From Bugulina stolonifera (lineage: Eukaryota > Bryozoa > Gymnolaemata > Cheilostomatida > Bugulidae): a stretch of DNA of 64,000 nt. Shown here piece by piece: positions 23,743-37,324 of this stretch (positions within the stretch are counted from its first letter, which is position 1; each line of letters begins with the position of its first letter). A program made the translations under genes and the position numbers. The stretch spans positions 2,356,001 through 2,420,000 of the forward strand of contig OW285193.1 of assembly GCA_935421135.1 (NCBI GenBank), in the 5' to 3' direction. The notes below the pieces were generated by a model that worked only from the letters and a program-made list of their open reading frames with translations, ran no database searches and was not told the origin of the DNA.

Positions 23743-25442
23743 GTGCCAGACGCCAGTCACACGTACACTGACGTAACCTGCATTCCTTCCTAGGTACCCA
23801 TGTATATGTTGAAGATTCGATGGCAAATTATGGCCACGGACATGACAATGTTCTGAACTGCGCCTCTCCGGATCTATTCACACTCGTTAGTTCTAAATAA
23901 TTCCATTATAACCACGACCAAATCCACCTGTACCGGAAGAGGTTTGAACTTGCTACCAGATATCTACATCTCTTCAATTGCCCATCAAAATGTAATGCAT
24001 TATGCTATTATACATGTACGTAATATAGCAGTAATACACTTCATCTGTAAGGAAATTGTTTTCTTTGAAAAGGGTAAATCTGTGAGATCGTCTAGGCGTT
24101 AGCGTGGACGAGTCCCATGTCGCCTACTGCCCTACAGTTCGGACAGTGGTGTCGCTGGTGGTACTCTGAAAATCCCAATATTCAATTCCCTATCTACGCA
24201 CACACACACTAGCCGGTATTAATTCGCTCTTCTCAACAGTACGTAGATGACTCTTTCTCGCTAGACCACGTCGTGTGTATAAATATTATTTTGCACAGTT
24301 CAAGTGACATTGTGGTTATAATGCGATCTGAAGTCTCCGTACGTCTCTGTCGGTGGTTGTTACGCCAAATATAGGATAACTTTACGCATCGGCCTGGCTG
24401 GTTCAAACCCATTATATTTACCAGTAGCATTACTTGACTCGGTCGCTCCTTTCAGGAGGTGTACGGTGGTAGTTGTCATCTCTTTTCTCCACGTTTACAC
24501 CTACATGTAGATTACCTTAAGCATTCGCGAACATACTGGGGACGGCAATGACCAAGGTCACCTCACGGTAAATATCTGTCCTGCATGTGACTGTTTCCAC
24601 ATCCCGGGGACGGCCGGCTAGGTATTGGCGACATCTCCGCCCTTGTAATGTGTTCCCGTGTATATTTCACACCTATTTGCTCCAAAATACAAAATCCCAT
24701 GGGTTTGGTGGACACAGAAATAGTCCAAATCACCAGACTGAGATTCAAGGTGTAGCATACAGATTAAAAGGTAAGCATGGGGACCTCAGATAATATTATA
24801 TTATCTGTGCCCTCACCTGCCTGTATCCAGACTGAATCCAGCAATTAGTGTTACAAATCGCACGTGCTATGGCCTACGGTCCAGACAGTGAGCTTCACTG
24901 CTGGTACTGTCATGGTACCAAATAACATAATACAACTGCACTGAACCAAGTTCAACCATGCATATGCTACATAGGGCTGATGGAAGACCATGTTATTGGC
25001 GGATTCACCTATGCAACCCGGTGTTTTCGCTTGACAAATTCAATGGTGTTTATACATGACTTACCCAAAGAGAGTCTGTTAATCCGTATACTCTATGATA
25101 CTGTATTCTCTGGCCAGTTCAATCATCATGGTTTCAATATAATAATCCAGCCGCCAGTAGAGGGCATACTAACTACAATGATATTCTTACTTTTTGGCAT
25201 TGTTGACTTGATGCAGTTATTTGTAAGAAATGTAACAATTATTGTCTGATTAACGCGGCGTTTCCAAGCATAATAATATGTAACTGGCTGCGGAAACAGC
25301 GCTTGTACATGAACGTAACTGGCAACTCGCTCATTGAGCATGTGTCTATGCAGGAGTTGTTTCAAGCAGTTGTGTGTGTAGGGCTGCCGGTTCGGTAGGA
25401 GTTGTGTTCTCTATTCAAAGCTTGCCAATTTCAAAACGAGCT
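23743..25442 (+). repeat. Satellite unit U15, type C (1700 bp)
   Basis: Type C with private C at 23915 (ACCACGACC) and G at 23941. Confidence 0.97.
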
Positions 25443-27138
25443 GTGCCAGACGCCAGTCACACGTACACTGGCGTAACCTGCACTCCCTCCTAGGTACCCA
25501 TGTATATGTTGAAGATTTGATGGCAAATTATGGTCACAGACATGACAATGTTCTGAACTGCGCCTCTCCGGATCTATTCACACTCGTTAGTTCTAAATAA
25601 TTCCATTATAACCATGACTAAATCCACCTGTACTGGAAGAAGTTTAAACTTGCTACCAGATATCTACATCTCTTCAGTTTCCCATCAAAATGTAATGCAT
25701 TATACTATTATACATGTAATATAACAGTAATACACTTCATCTGCAAGGAAATTGTTTTTTTTGAAAAGGGTAAATCTGTGAGATCATCTAGGCGTTAGCG
25801 TGGACGAGTCACATGTCGCCTACTGCCCTACAGTTCGGACAGTGGTGTCGCTGGTAGTACTCTGAAAATCCCAATATTCAACTCCCTATCTACGCACACA
25901 CACACTAGCCGGTATTAATTCGCTCTTCTCAACAGTACGTAGATGACTCTTTCTCGCTAGACCACGTCGTGTGTATAAATATTATTTGGCACAGTTCAAG
26001 TGACATTGTGGTTATAATGCGATCTGAGGTCTCCGTACGTCTCTGTCGTTGGTTGTTACGCCAAATGTAGGATAACTTTACGCATCAGCCTGGCTGGTTC
26101 AAACCCATTATATTTACGAGCAGCATTACTTGACTCGGTCGCTCGTTTCAGGAGGTGTACGGTGGTAGTTGTCTTCTTTTTTCTCCTTGTTCACACCTAC
26201 ATGTAGATTACCTTAAGCATTCGCGAACATACTGGGGACGGCATTGACCAAGGTCACTTCACGGTAAATATCTGTCTTGCATATGACTGTTTCCACATCC
26301 CGGGGATGGCCGGCTAGGTATTGGCGACATCTCCGGTCTTGTAATGTGTTCCCGTGTATATTTCACACCTATTCGCTCCAGAATACAAAATCCCATGGGT
26401 TTGGTGGACACAGAAATAGTCCAAATCACCAGACTGAGATTCAAGGTGTAGCATACAGATTAAAAGGTAAGCATGGGGACCTCAGATAATATTATAGTAT
26501 CTGTGCCCTCACCTGCCTGTATCCAGACTGAATCCAGCAATTAGTGTTACAAATCGCACATGCTATGGCCTACGGTCCAGACAGTGAGCTTCACTGCTGG
26601 TACTGTCATGATACGAACTAACATAATACAACTGCACTGAACCAAGTTCAACCATGCATATGCTACATGGGGCTGATGGAAGACCATGTTATTGGCGGAT
26701 TCACCTATGCAACCCGGTGTTTTCGCTTAACAAATTCAATGGTGTTTATACATGACTTACCCAAAAAGAGTCTGTTAATCCGTATACTCTATGATACTGT
26801 GTTCTCTGGCCAGTTCAATCATCATGGTTTCAATATAATAATCCAGCCGCCAGTAGAGGGCATACTAACTACAATGATATTCTTACTTCTTGGCATTGTT
26901 GACTTGATGCAGTTATTTGTAAGAAATGTAACAATTATTGTCTGATTACCGCGGCGTTTCCAAGCATAATAATATGTAACTGGCTGCGGAAACAGCGCTT
27001 GTACATGAACGTTACTGGCAACTCGCTCATTGAGCATGTGTCTATGCAGGAGTTGTTTCAAGCAGTTGTGTGTGTAGGGCTGCCGGTTCGGTAGGAGTTG
27101 TGTTCTCTATTCAAAGCTTGCCAATTTCAAAACGAGCT
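25443..27138 (+). repeat. Satellite unit U16, type D (1696 bp)
   Basis: Type D, matching U14 at every diagnostic site checked. It completes a second C-D dimer. Confidence 0.97.
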
Positions 27139-28838
27139 GTGCCAGACGCCAGTCACACGTACACTGACGTAACCTGCATTCCTTCCTAGGTACCCATGTA
27201 TATGTTGAAGATTCGATGGCAAATTATGGCCACGGACATGACAATGTTCTGAACTGCGCCTCTCCGGATCTATTCACACTCGTTAGTTCTAAATAATTCC
27301 ATTATAACCATGACCAAATCCACCTGTACCGGAAGAAGTTTGAACTTGCTACCAGATATCTACATCTCTTCAATTGCCCATCAAAATGTAATGCATTATG
27401 CTATTATACATGTACGTAATATAGCAGTAATACACTTCATCTGTAAGGAAATTGTTTTCTTTGAAAAGGGTAAATCTGTGAGATCGTCTAGGCGTTAGCG
27501 TGGACGAGTCCCATGTCGCCTACTGCCCTACAGTTCGGACAGTGGTGTCGCTGGTGGTACTCTGAAAATCCCAATATTCAATTCCCTATCTACGCACACA
27601 CACACTAGCCGGTATTAATTCGCTCTTCTCAACAGTACGTAGATGACTCTTTCTCGCTAGACCACGTCGTGTGTATAAGTATTATTTGGCACAGTTCAAG
27701 TGACATTGTGGTTATAATGCGATCTGAAGTCTCCGTACGTCTCTGTCGTTGGTTGTTACGCCAAATGTAGGATAACTTTACGCATCGGCCTGGCTGGTTC
27801 AAACCCATTATATTTACCAGCAGCATTACTTGACTCGGTCGCTCGTTTCAGGAGGTGTACGGTGGTAGTTGTCTTCTTTTTTCTCCTTGTTCACACCTAC
27901 ATGTAGATTACCTTAAGCATTCGCGAACATACTGGGGACGGCATTGACCAAGGTCACTTCACGGTAAATATCTGTCTTGCATATGACTGTTTCCACATCC
28001 CGGGGATGGCCGGCTAGGTATTGGCGACATCTCCGGTCTTGTAATGTGTTCCCGTGTATGTTTCACACCTATTCGCTCCAGAATACAAAATCCCATGGGT
28101 TTGGTGGACACAGAAATAGTCCAAATCACCAGACTGAGATTCAAGGTGTAGCATACAGATTAAAAGGTAAGCATGGGGACCTCAGATAATATTATAGTAT
28201 CTGTGCCCTCACCTGCCTGTATCCAGACTGAATCCAGCAATTAGTGTTACAAATCGCACATGCTATGGCCTACGGTCCAGACAGTGAGCTTCACTGCTGG
28301 TACTGTCATGATACGAACTAACATAATACAACTGCACTGAACCATGTTCAACCATGCATATGCTACATAGGGCTGATGGAAGACCATGTTATTGGCAGAT
28401 TCACCTATGCAACCCGGTGTTTTCGCTTAACAAATTCAATGGTGTTTATAAGTGACTTACCCAAAGAGAGTCTGTTAATCCATATACTTCATGATACTGT
28501 GTTCTCTGGCCAGTTCAATCATCATGGTTTCAATATAATAATCCAGCCGCCGGTGGAGGGCATACTAACTACAATGATATTCTTACTTTTTGGCATTGTT
28601 GACTTGATGCAGTTATTTGTAAGAAATGTAACAATTATTGTCTGATTACCGCGGCGTTTCCAAGCATAATAATATGTAACTGGCTGCGGAAACAGCGCTT
28701 GTACATGAACGTAACTGGCAACTCGCTCATTGAGCATGTGTCTATGCAGGAGTTGTTTCAAGCAGTTGTGTGTGTAGGGCTGCCGGTTCGGTAGGAGTTG
28801 TGTTCTCTATTCAAAGCTTGCCAATTTCAAAACGAGCT
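27139..28838 (+). repeat. Satellite unit U17, type F (1700 bp)
   Basis: Type F is C-like at its 5' end (ACGT insertion) and becomes B-like between 27582 and 27688. F-only marks: G at 27679, which turns TATAAATA into TATAAGTA; G at 28060 (GTATGTTTC); and AG at 28451-28452 (ATAAGTGAC). Confidence 0.96.
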
Positions 28839-30533
28839 GTGCCAGACGCCAGTCACACGTACACTGACGTAACCTGCATTCCTTCCTAGGTACCCATGTA
28901 TATGTTGAAGATTCGATGGCAAATTATGGCCACGGACATGACAATGTTCTGAACTGCGCCTCTCCGGATCTATTCACACTCGTTAGTTCTAAATAATTCC
29001 ATTATAACCATGACCAAATCCACCTGTACCGGAAGAAGTTTGAACTTGCTTCCAGATATCTACATCTCTTCAATTGCTCATCAAAATGTAATGCATTATT
29101 CTATTATACATGTAATATAGCAGTAATACACTTCATCTGTAAGGAAATTGTTTTCTTTGAAAAGGGTAAATCTGTGAGATCGTCTAGGCGTTAGCGTGGA
29201 CGAGTCCCATGTCGCCTACTGCCCTACAGTTCGGACAGTGGTGTCGCTGGTGGTACTCTGAAAATCCCAATATTCAATTCCCTATCTACGCACACACACA
29301 CTAGCCGGTATTAATTCGCTCTTCTCAACAGTACGTAGATGACTATTTCTCGCTAGACCACGTCGTGTGTATAAATATTATTTTGCACAGTTCAAGTGAC
29401 ATTGTGGTTATAATGCGATCTGAAGTCTCCGTACGTCTCTGTCGGTGGTTGTTACGCCAAATATAGGATAACTTTACGCATCGGCCTGGCTGGTTCAAAC
29501 CCATTATATTTACCAGTAGCATTACTTGACTCGGTCGCTCCTTTCAGGAGGTGTACGGTGGTAGTTGTCTTCTCTTTTCTCCACGTTTACACCTACATGT
29601 AGATTACCTTAAGCATTCGCGAACATACTGGGGACGGCAATGACCGAGGTCGCTTCACGGTAAATATCTGTCCTGCATGTGACTGTTTCCACATCCCGGG
29701 GACGGCCGGCTAGGTATTGGCGACATCTCCGCCCTTGTAATGTGTTCCCGTGTATATTTCACACCTATTCGCTCCAAAATACAAAATCCCATGGGTTTGG
29801 TGGACACAGAAATAGTCCAAATCACCAGACTGAGATTCAAGGTGTAGCATACAGATTAAAAGGTAAGCATGGGGACCTCAGATAATATTATAGTATCTGC
29901 GCCCTCACCTGCCTGTATCCACACTGAATCCAGCAATTAGTGTTCAAATCGCACATGCTATGGCCTACGGTCCAGACAGTGACCTTCACTGCTGGTACTG
30001 TCATGATACGAACTAACATAATACAACTGCACTGAACCATGTTCAACCATGCATATGCTACATAGGGCTGATGGAAGACCATGTTATTGGCAGATTCACC
30101 TATGCAACCCGGTGTTTTCGCTTAACAAATTCAATGGTGTTTATACATGACTTACCCAAAGAGAGTCTGTTAATCCATATACTTCATGATACTGTGTTCT
30201 CTGGCCAGTTCAATCATCATGGTTTCAATATAATAATCCAGCCGCCAGTAGAGGGCATACTAACTACAATGATATTCTTACTTCTTGGCATTGTTGACTT
30301 GATGCAGTTATTTGTAAGAAATGTAACAATTATTGTCTGATTACCGCGGCGTTTCCAAGCATAATAATATGTAACTGGCTGCGGAAACAGCGCTTGTACA
30401 TGAACGTTACTGGCAACTCGCTCATTGAGCATGTGTCTATGCAGGAGTTGTTTCAAGCAGTTGTGTGTGTAGGGCTGCCGGTTCGGTAGGAGTTGTGTTC
30501 TCTATTCAAAGCTTGCCAATTTCAAAACGAGCT
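28839..30533 (+). repeat. Satellite unit U18, type E (1695 bp)
   Basis: Type E with GCCACGGAC. Second unit of the hexamer. Confidence 0.97.
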
Positions 30534-32233
30534 GTGCCAGACGCCAGTCACACGTACACTGACGTAACCTGCATTCCTTCCTAGGTACCCATGTATATGT
30601 TGAAGATTCGATGGCAAATTATGGCCACGGACATGACAATGTTCTGAACTGCGCCTCTCCGGATCTATTCACACTCGTTAGTTCTAAATAATTCCATTAT
30701 AACCATGACCAAATCCACCTGTACCGGAAGAAGTTTGAACTTGCTACCAGATATCTACATCTCTTCAATTGCCCATCAAAATGTAATGCATTATGCTATT
30801 ATACATGTACGTAATATAGCAGTAATACACTTCATCTGTAAGGAAATTGTTTTCTTTGAAAAGGGTAAATCTGTGAGATCGTCTAGGCGTTAGCGTGGAC
30901 GAGTCCCATGTCGCCTACTGCCCTACAGTTCGGACAGTGGTGTCGCTGGTGGTACTCTGAAAATCCCAATATTCAATTCCCTATCTACGCACACACACAC
31001 TAGCCGGTATTAATTCGCTCTTCTCAACAGTACGTAGATGACTCTTTCTCGCTAGACCACGTCGTGTGTATAAGTATTATTTGGCACAGTTCAAGTGACA
31101 TTGTGGTTATAATGCGATCTGAAGTCTCCGTACGTCTCTGTCGTTGGTTGTTACGCCAAATGTAGGATAACTTTACGCATCGGCCTGGCTGGTTCAAACC
31201 CATTATATTTACCAGCAGCATTACTTGACTCGGTCGCTCGTTTCAGGAGGTGTACGGTGGTAGTTGTCTTCTTTTTTCTCCTTGTTCACACCTACATGTA
31301 GATTACCTTAAGCATTCGCGAACATACTGGGGACGGCATTGACCAAGGTCACTTCACGGTAAATATCTGTCTTGCATATGACTGTTTCCACATCCCGGGG
31401 ATGGCCGGCTAGGTATTGGCGACATCTCCGGTCTTGTAATGTGTTCCCGTGTATGTTTCACACCTATTCGCTCCAGAATACAAAATCCCATGGGTTTGGT
31501 GGACACAGAAATAGTCCAAATCACCAGACTGAGATTCAAGGTGTAGCATACAGATTAAAAGGTAAGCATGGGGACCTCAGATAATATTATAGTATCTGTG
31601 CCCTCACCTGCCTGTATCCAGACTGAATCCAGCAATTAGTGTTACAAATCGCACATGCTATGGCCTACGGTCCAGACAGTGAGCTTCACTGCTGGTACTG
31701 TCATGATACGAACTAACATAATACAACTGCACTGAACCATGTTCAACCATGCATATGCTACATAGGGCTGATGGAAGACCATGTTATTGGCAGATTCACC
31801 TATGCAACCCGGTGTTTTCGCTTAACAAATTCAATGGTGTTTATAAGTGACTTACCCAAAGAGAGTCTGTTAATCCATATACTTCATGATACTGTGTTCT
31901 CTGGCCAGTTCAATCATCATGGTTTCAATATAATAATCCAGCCGCCGGTGGAGGGCATACTAACTACAATGATATTCTTACTTTTTGGCATTGTTGACTT
32001 GATGCAGTTATTTGTAAGAAATGTAACAATTATTGTCTGATTACCGCGGCGTTTCCAAGCATAATAATATGTAACTGGCTGCGGAAACAGCGCTTGTACA
32101 TGAACGTAACTGGCAACTCGCTCATTGAGCATGTGTCTATGCAGGAGTTGTTTCAAGCAGTTGTGTGTGTAGGGCTGCCGGTTCGGTAGGAGTTGTGTTC
32201 TCTATTCAAAGCTTGCCAATTTCAAAACGAGCT
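30534..32233 (+). repeat. Satellite unit U19, type F (1700 bp)
   Basis: Type F, agreeing with U17 at the F-only sites, so U17-U18 and U19-U20 form a repeated 3,395-base dimer. Confidence 0.97.
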
Positions 32234-33928
32234 GTGCCAGACGCCAGTCACACGTACACTGACGTAACCTGCATTCCTTCCTAGGTACCCATGTATATGT
32301 TGAAGATTCGATGGCAAATTATGGCCACGGACATGACAATGTTCTGAACTGCGCCTCTCCGGATCTATTCACACTCGTTAGTTCTAAATAATTCCATTAT
32401 AACCATGACCAAATCCACCTGTACCGGAAGAAGTTTGAACTTGCTTCCAGATATCTACATCTCTTCAATTGCTCATCAAAATGTAATGCATTATTCTATT
32501 ATACATGTAATATAGCAGTAATACACTTCATCTGTAAGGAAATTGTTTTCTTTGAAAAGGGTAAATCTGTGAGATCGTCTAGGCGTTAGCGTGGACGAGT
32601 CCCATGTCGCCTACTGCCCTACAGTTCGGACAGTGGTGTCGCTGGTGGTACTCTGAAAATCCCAATATTCAATTCCCTATCTACGCACACACACACTAGC
32701 CGGTATTAATTCGCTCTTCTCAACAGTACGTAGATGACTATTTCTCGCTAGACCACGTCGTGTGTATAAATATTATTTTGCACAGTTCAAGTGACATTGT
32801 GGTTATAATGCGATCTGAAGTCTCCGTACGTCTCTGTCGGTGGTTGTTACGCCAAATATAGGATAACTTTACGCATCGGCCTGGCTGGTTCAAACCCATT
32901 ATATTTACCAGTAGCATTACTTGACTCGGTCGCTCCTTTCAGGAGGTGTACGGTGGTAGTTGTCTTCTCTTTTCTCCACGTTTACACCTACATGTAGATT
33001 ACCTTAAGCATTCGCGAACATACTGGGGACGGCAATGACCGAGGTCGCTTCACGGTAAATATCTGTCCTGCATGTGACTGTTTCCACATCCCGGGGACGG
33101 CCGGCTAGGTATTGGCGACATCTCCGCCCTTGTAATGTGTTCCCGTGTATATTTCACACCTATTCGCTCCAAAATACAAAATCCCATGGGTTTGGTGGAC
33201 ACAGAAATAGTCCAAATCACCAGACTGAGATTCAAGGTGTAGCATACAGATTAAAAGGTAAGCATGGGGACCTCAGATAATATTATAGTATCTGCGCCCT
33301 CACCTGCCTGTATCCACACTGAATCCAGCAATTAGTGTTCAAATCGCACATGCTATGGCCTACGGTCCAGACAGTGACCTTCACTGCTGGTACTGTCATG
33401 ATACGAACTAACATAATACAACTGCACTGAACCATGTTCAACCATGCATATGCTACATAGGGCTGATGGAAGACCATGTTATTGGCAGATTCACCTATGC
33501 AACCCGGTGTTTTCGCTTAACAAATTCAATGGTGTTTATACATGACTTACCCAAAGAGAGTCTGTTAATCCATATACTTCATGATACTGTGTTCTCTGGC
33601 CAGTTCAATCATCATGGTTTCAATATAATAATCCAGCCGCCAGTAGAGGGCATACTAACTACAATGATATTCTTACTTCTTGGCATTGTTGACTTGATGC
33701 AGTTATTTGTAAGAAATGTAACAATTATTGTCTGATTACCGCGGCGTTTCCAAGCATAATAATATGTAACTGGCTGCGGAAACAGCGCTTGTACATGAAC
33801 GTTACTGGCAACTCGCTCATTGAGCATGTGTCTATGCAGGAGTTGTTTCAAGCAGTTGTGTGTGTAGGGCTGCCGGTTCGGTAGGAGTTGTGTTCTCTAT
33901 TCAAAGCTTGCCAATTTCAAAACGAGCT
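32234..33928 (+). repeat. Satellite unit U20, type E (1695 bp)
   Basis: Type E. Completes the second F-E dimer of the first hexamer. Confidence 0.97.
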
Positions 33929-35628
33929 GTGCCAGACGCCAGTCACACGTACACTGACGTAACCTGCATTCCTTCCTAGGTACCCATGTATATGTTGAAG
34001 ATTCGATGGCAAATTATGGCCACAGACATGACAATGTTCTGAACTGCGCCTCTCCGGATCTATTCACACTCGTTAGTTCTAAATAATTCCATTATAACCA
34101 TGACCAAATCCACCTGTACCGGAAGAAGTTTGAACTTGCTACCAGATATCTACATCTCTTCAATTGCCCATCAAAATGTAATGCATTATGCTATTATACA
34201 TGTACGTAATATAGCAGTAATACACTTCATCTGTAAGGAAATTGTTTTCTTTGAAAAGGGTAAATCTGTGAGATCGTCTAGGCGTTAGCGTGGACGAGTC
34301 CCATGTCGCCTACTGCCCTACAGTTCGGACAGTGGTGTCGCTGGTGGTACTCTGAAAATCCCAATATTCAATTCCCTATCTACGCACACACACACTAGCC
34401 GGTATTAATTCGCTCTTCTCAACAGTACGTAGATGACTCTTTCTCGCTAGACCACGTCGTGTGTATAAATATTATTTTGCACAGTTCAAGTGACATTGTG
34501 GTTATAATGCGATCTGAAGTCTCCGTACGTCTCTGTCGGTGGTTGTTACGCCAAATATAGGATAACTTTACGCATCGGCCTGGCTGGTTCAAACCCATTA
34601 TATTTACCAGTAGCATTACTTGACTCGGTCGCTCCTTTCAGGAGGTGTACGGTGGTAGTTGTCATCTCTTTTCTCCACGTTTACACCTACATGTAGATTA
34701 CCTTAAGCATTCGCGAACATACTGGGGACGGCAATGACCAAGGTCACCTCACGGTAAATATCTGTCCTGCATGTGACTGTTTCCACATCCCGGGGACGGC
34801 CGGCTAGGTATTGGCGACATCTCCGCCCTTGTAATGTGTTCCCGTGTATATTTCACACCTATTTGCTCCAAAATACAAAATCCCATGGGTTTGGTGGACA
34901 CAGAAATAGTCCAAATCACCAGACTGAGATTCAAGGTGTAGCATACAGATTAAAAGGTAAGCATGGGGACCTCAGATAATATTATATTATCTGTGCCCTC
35001 ACCTGCCTGTATCCAGACTGAATCCAGCAATTAGTGTTACAAATCGCACGTGCTATGGCCTACGGTCCAGACAGTGAGCTTCACTGCTGGTACTGTCATG
35101 GTACCAAATAACATAATACAACTGCACTGAACCAAGTTCAACCATGCATATGCTACATAGGGCTGATGGAAGACCATGTTATTGGCGGATTCACCTATGC
35201 AACCCGGTGTTTTCGCTTGACAAATTCAATGGTGTTTATACATGACTTACCCAAAGAGAGTCTGTTAATCCGTATACTCTATGATACTGTATTCTCTGGC
35301 CAGTTCAATCATCATGGTTTCAATATAATAATCCAGCCGCCAGTAGAGGGCATACTAACTACAATGATATTCTTACTTTTTGGCATTGTTGACTTGATGC
35401 AGTTATTTGTAAGAAATGTAACAATTATTGTCTGATTAACGCGGCGTTTCCAAGCATAATAATATGTAACTGGCTGCGGAAACAGCGCTTGTACATGAAC
35501 GTAACTGGCAACTCGCTCATTGAGCATGTGTCTATGCAGGAGTTGTTTCAAGCAGTTGTGTGTGTAGGGCTGCCGGTTCGGTAGGAGTTGTGTTCTCTAT
35601 TCAAAGCTTGCCAATTTCAAAACGAGCT
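33929..35628 (+). repeat. Satellite unit U21, type C (1700 bp)
   Basis: Type C with GCCACAGAC, like U13 and U27 and unlike U15. Confidence 0.97.
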
Positions 35629-37324
35629 GTGCCAGACGCCAGTCACACGTACACTGGCGTAACCTGCACTCCCTCCTAGGTACCCATGTATATGTTGAAG
35701 ATTTGATGGCAAATTATGGTCACAGACATGACAATGTTCTGAACTGCGCCTCTCCGGATCTATTCACACTCGTTAGTTCTAAATAATTCCATTATAACCA
35801 TGACTAAATCCACCTGTACTGGAAGAAGTTTAAACTTGCTACCAGATATCTACATCTCTTCAGTTTCCCATCAAAATGTAATGCATTATACTATTATACA
35901 TGTAATATAACAGTAATACACTTCATCTGCAAGGAAATTGTTTTTTTTGAAAAGGGTAAATCTGTGAGATCATCTAGGCGTTAGCGTGGACGAGTCACAT
36001 GTCGCCTACTGCCCTACAGTTCGGACAGTGGTGTCGCTGGTAGTACTCTGAAAATCCCAATATTCAACTCCCTATCTACGCACACACACACTAGCCGGTA
36101 TTAATTCGCTCTTCTCAACAGTACGTAGATGACTCTTTCTCGCTAGACCACGTCGTGTGTATAAATATTATTTGGCACAGTTCAAGTGACATTGTGGTTA
36201 TAATGCGATCTGAGGTCTCCGTACGTCTCTGTCGTTGGTTGTTACGCCAAATGTAGGATAACTTTACGCATCAGCCTGGCTGGTTCAAACCCATTATATT
36301 TACGAGCAGCATTACTTGACTCGGTCGCTCGTTTCAGGAGGTGTACGGTGGTAGTTGTCTTCTTTTTTCTCCTTGTTCACACCTACATGTAGATTACCTT
36401 AAGCATTCGCGAACATACTGGGGACGGCATTGACCAAGGTCACTTCACGGTAAATATCTGTCTTGCATATGACTGTTTCCACATCCCGGGGATGGCCGGC
36501 TAGGTATTGGCGACATCTCCGGTCTTGTAATGTGTTCCCGTGTATATTTCACACCTATTCGCTCCAGAATACAAAATCCCATGGGTTTGGTGGACACAGA
36601 AATAGTCCAAATCACCAGACTGAGATTCAAGGTGTAGCATACAGATTAAAAGGTAAGCATGGGGACCTCAGATAATATTATAGTATCTGTGCCCTCACCT
36701 GCCTGTATCCAGACTGAATCCAGCAATTAGTGTTACAAATCGCACATGCTATGGCCTACGGTCCAGACAGTGAGCTTCACTGCTGGTACTGTCATGATAC
36801 GAACTAACATAATACAACTGCACTGAACCAAGTTCAACCATGCATATGCTACATGGGGCTGATGGAAGACCATGTTATTGGCGGATTCACCTATGCAACC
36901 CGGTGTTTTCGCTTAACAAATTCAATGGTGTTTATACATGACTTACCCAAAAAGAGTCTGTTAATCCGTATACTCTATGATACTGTGTTCTCTGGCCAGT
37001 TCAATCATCATGGTTTCAATATAATAATCCAGCCGCCAGTAGAGGGCATACTAACTACAATGATATTCTTACTTCTTGGCATTGTTGACTTGATGCAGTT
37101 ATTTGTAAGAAATGTAACAATTATTGTCTGATTACCGCGGCGTTTCCAAGCATAATAATATGTAACTGGCTGCGGAAACAGCGCTTGTACATGAACGTTA
37201 CTGGCAACTCGCTCATTGAGCATGTGTCTATGCAGGAGTTGTTTCAAGCAGTTGTGTGTGTAGGGCTGCCGGTTCGGTAGGAGTTGTGTTCTCTATTCAA
37301 AGCTTGCCAATTTCAAAACGAGCT
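35629..37324 (+). repeat. Satellite unit U22, type D (1696 bp)
   Basis: Type D with G at 36214 (TGAGGTCTCC). Last unit of hexamer copy 1. Confidence 0.97.

Larger units (their letters stand above)
20347..27138 (+). repeat. Two C-D dimers, period 3,396 bp
   Basis: U13-U14 and U15-U16 repeat the order C (1700) then D (1696). The D units agree at all marks checked; the C units differ by the two private variants of U15 and by GCCACAGAC versus GCCACGGAC. Confidence 0.9.
27139..37324 (+). repeat. Hexameric higher-order repeat, copy 1 (F-E-F-E-C-D, 10,186 bp)
   Basis: Six monomers of 1700, 1695, 1700, 1695, 1700 and 1696 bases. The repeat is nested: two 3,395-base F-E dimers followed by one 3,396-base C-D dimer. 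The next copy begins immediately and has the same six lengths and types in the same order. Confidence 0.95.
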
